From assembly GCA_900762805.1 (NCBI GenBank), contig CAAFHY010000218.1, positions 1 to 5,982 on the forward strand: a stretch of DNA of 5,982 nt, written 5' to 3'. The notes beneath the pieces were generated by a model. That model was not told where the DNA came from, searched no databases, and worked only from the letters and a program-made list of their open reading frames with translations. Positions 5,827-5,982 of this stretch are shown in pieces; the stretch's first letter is position 1, and every line of letters starts with the position of its first letter. The position numbers and the translations under genes are program-made. The DNA is from Oscillospiraceae bacterium (lineage in GTDB: Bacteria; Bacillota; Clostridia; Oscillospirales; Ruminococcaceae).

Positions 5827-5982
5827 GCGGCTGTTCGGAAGCCGCTTCACGGGCGTGCTTCAACGGACACAGCTGCCGTGTTTTCCTTTATCCGGCAGCT
5901 TCCGGCTTCGGCCGGCCCTTAATGCGTATAAACCTGAATGTAATATACGGTTTGTATATGCCTTTTGTGCCTTGCAGGCATC

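Larger units (their letters stand above)
5349..5982. other. Gene-free region after the transketolase genes
   Basis: No convincing coding sequence is present; open frames over 5335-5850 are translations of the repeat units. From left to right it holds a degenerate repeat remnant, two near-full repeats and a truncated third (5400-5760), then the 28-bp palindrome (5787-5814). Two small hairpins follow: GCGGCT/AGCCGC (5827-5845) and CCGGC-TTCG-GCCGG (5902-5915), the latter with a stable UUCG-type loop. The last 60 bases are AT-rich and end in TGCCT-TGC-AGGCA (5968-5980). Short frames enter from the right on the minus strand, one ending at a TAA at 5919-5921. They are too short to assign. Confidence 0.7.

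Noticed and set aside
5919..5946. TTAATG ... TAATAT as a rightward promoter for a gene beyond the window
   Set aside because: The -35 match is poor (3 of 6), the spacing is 16 bp, and no downstream gene is visible to support it.
5922..5981. Short + strand frame starting ATG at 5922 and running off the right edge
   Set aside because: It has no ribosome binding site (a GC hairpin precedes it) and only about 20 codons are visible, with no recognisable sequence.

Overview
This is a GC-rich bacterial window whose five recognisable genes all lie on the + strand. The gene content suggests an anaerobic, high-GC member of the Clostridia, most likely a gut Oscillospirales/Oscillospiraceae-type bacterium. 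The pointers are a Firmicutes-type tRNA(Met) cytidine acetate ligase (TmcAL/YlbM family), a class I superoxide reductase (desulfoferrodoxin), a transketolase split into two adjacent genes, and an uncharacterised membrane protein of a type I associate with Clostridia. The lineage is an inference from gene families and composition. There is no rRNA or other phylogenetic marker in the window.

Layout: (1) 60-1502, TmcAL with a TTG start and an extra, alanine/serine/glycine-rich stretch of about 90-100 codons between two of its conserved motifs. (2) 1503-1963, a gene-free stretch holding a strong intrinsic terminator (1624-1656), an extended -10 promoter (1732-1760) and a leader of about 200 nt with a 15-bp direct repeat and competing hairpins. 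(3) 1964-2857, a secreted/membrane protein with a signal peptide, an extracytoplasmic domain and four predicted transmembrane helices. (4) 2858-3097, a short degenerate repeat pair and the promoter of the next gene. (5) 3098-3478, superoxide reductase with all iron ligands intact. (6) 3553-4389 and 4386-5348, the N- and C-terminal transketolase subunits, overlapping by 4 bp (ATGA). (7) 5349-5982, gene-free: an array of roughly 145-bp structured repeats (5400-5760), then a perfect 28-bp palindrome that can terminate transcription in both directions (5787-5814), then about 170 bases with small hairpins and no assignable gene.

The genes look like independent housekeeping or stress units, not one pathway. 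The superoxide reductase gene has its own promoter and no visible terminator before the transketolase pair, so dfx and the two transketolase genes may be co-transcribed. That would tie oxidative-stress defence to the non-oxidative pentose phosphate pathway. I see no CRISPR array, transposase, tRNA, rRNA or defence-type cassette. The most unusual content is non-coding or inserted: the repeat array with apparently compensating stem changes, the structured leader before the unknown membrane protein, and the low-complexity insertion inside TmcAL.
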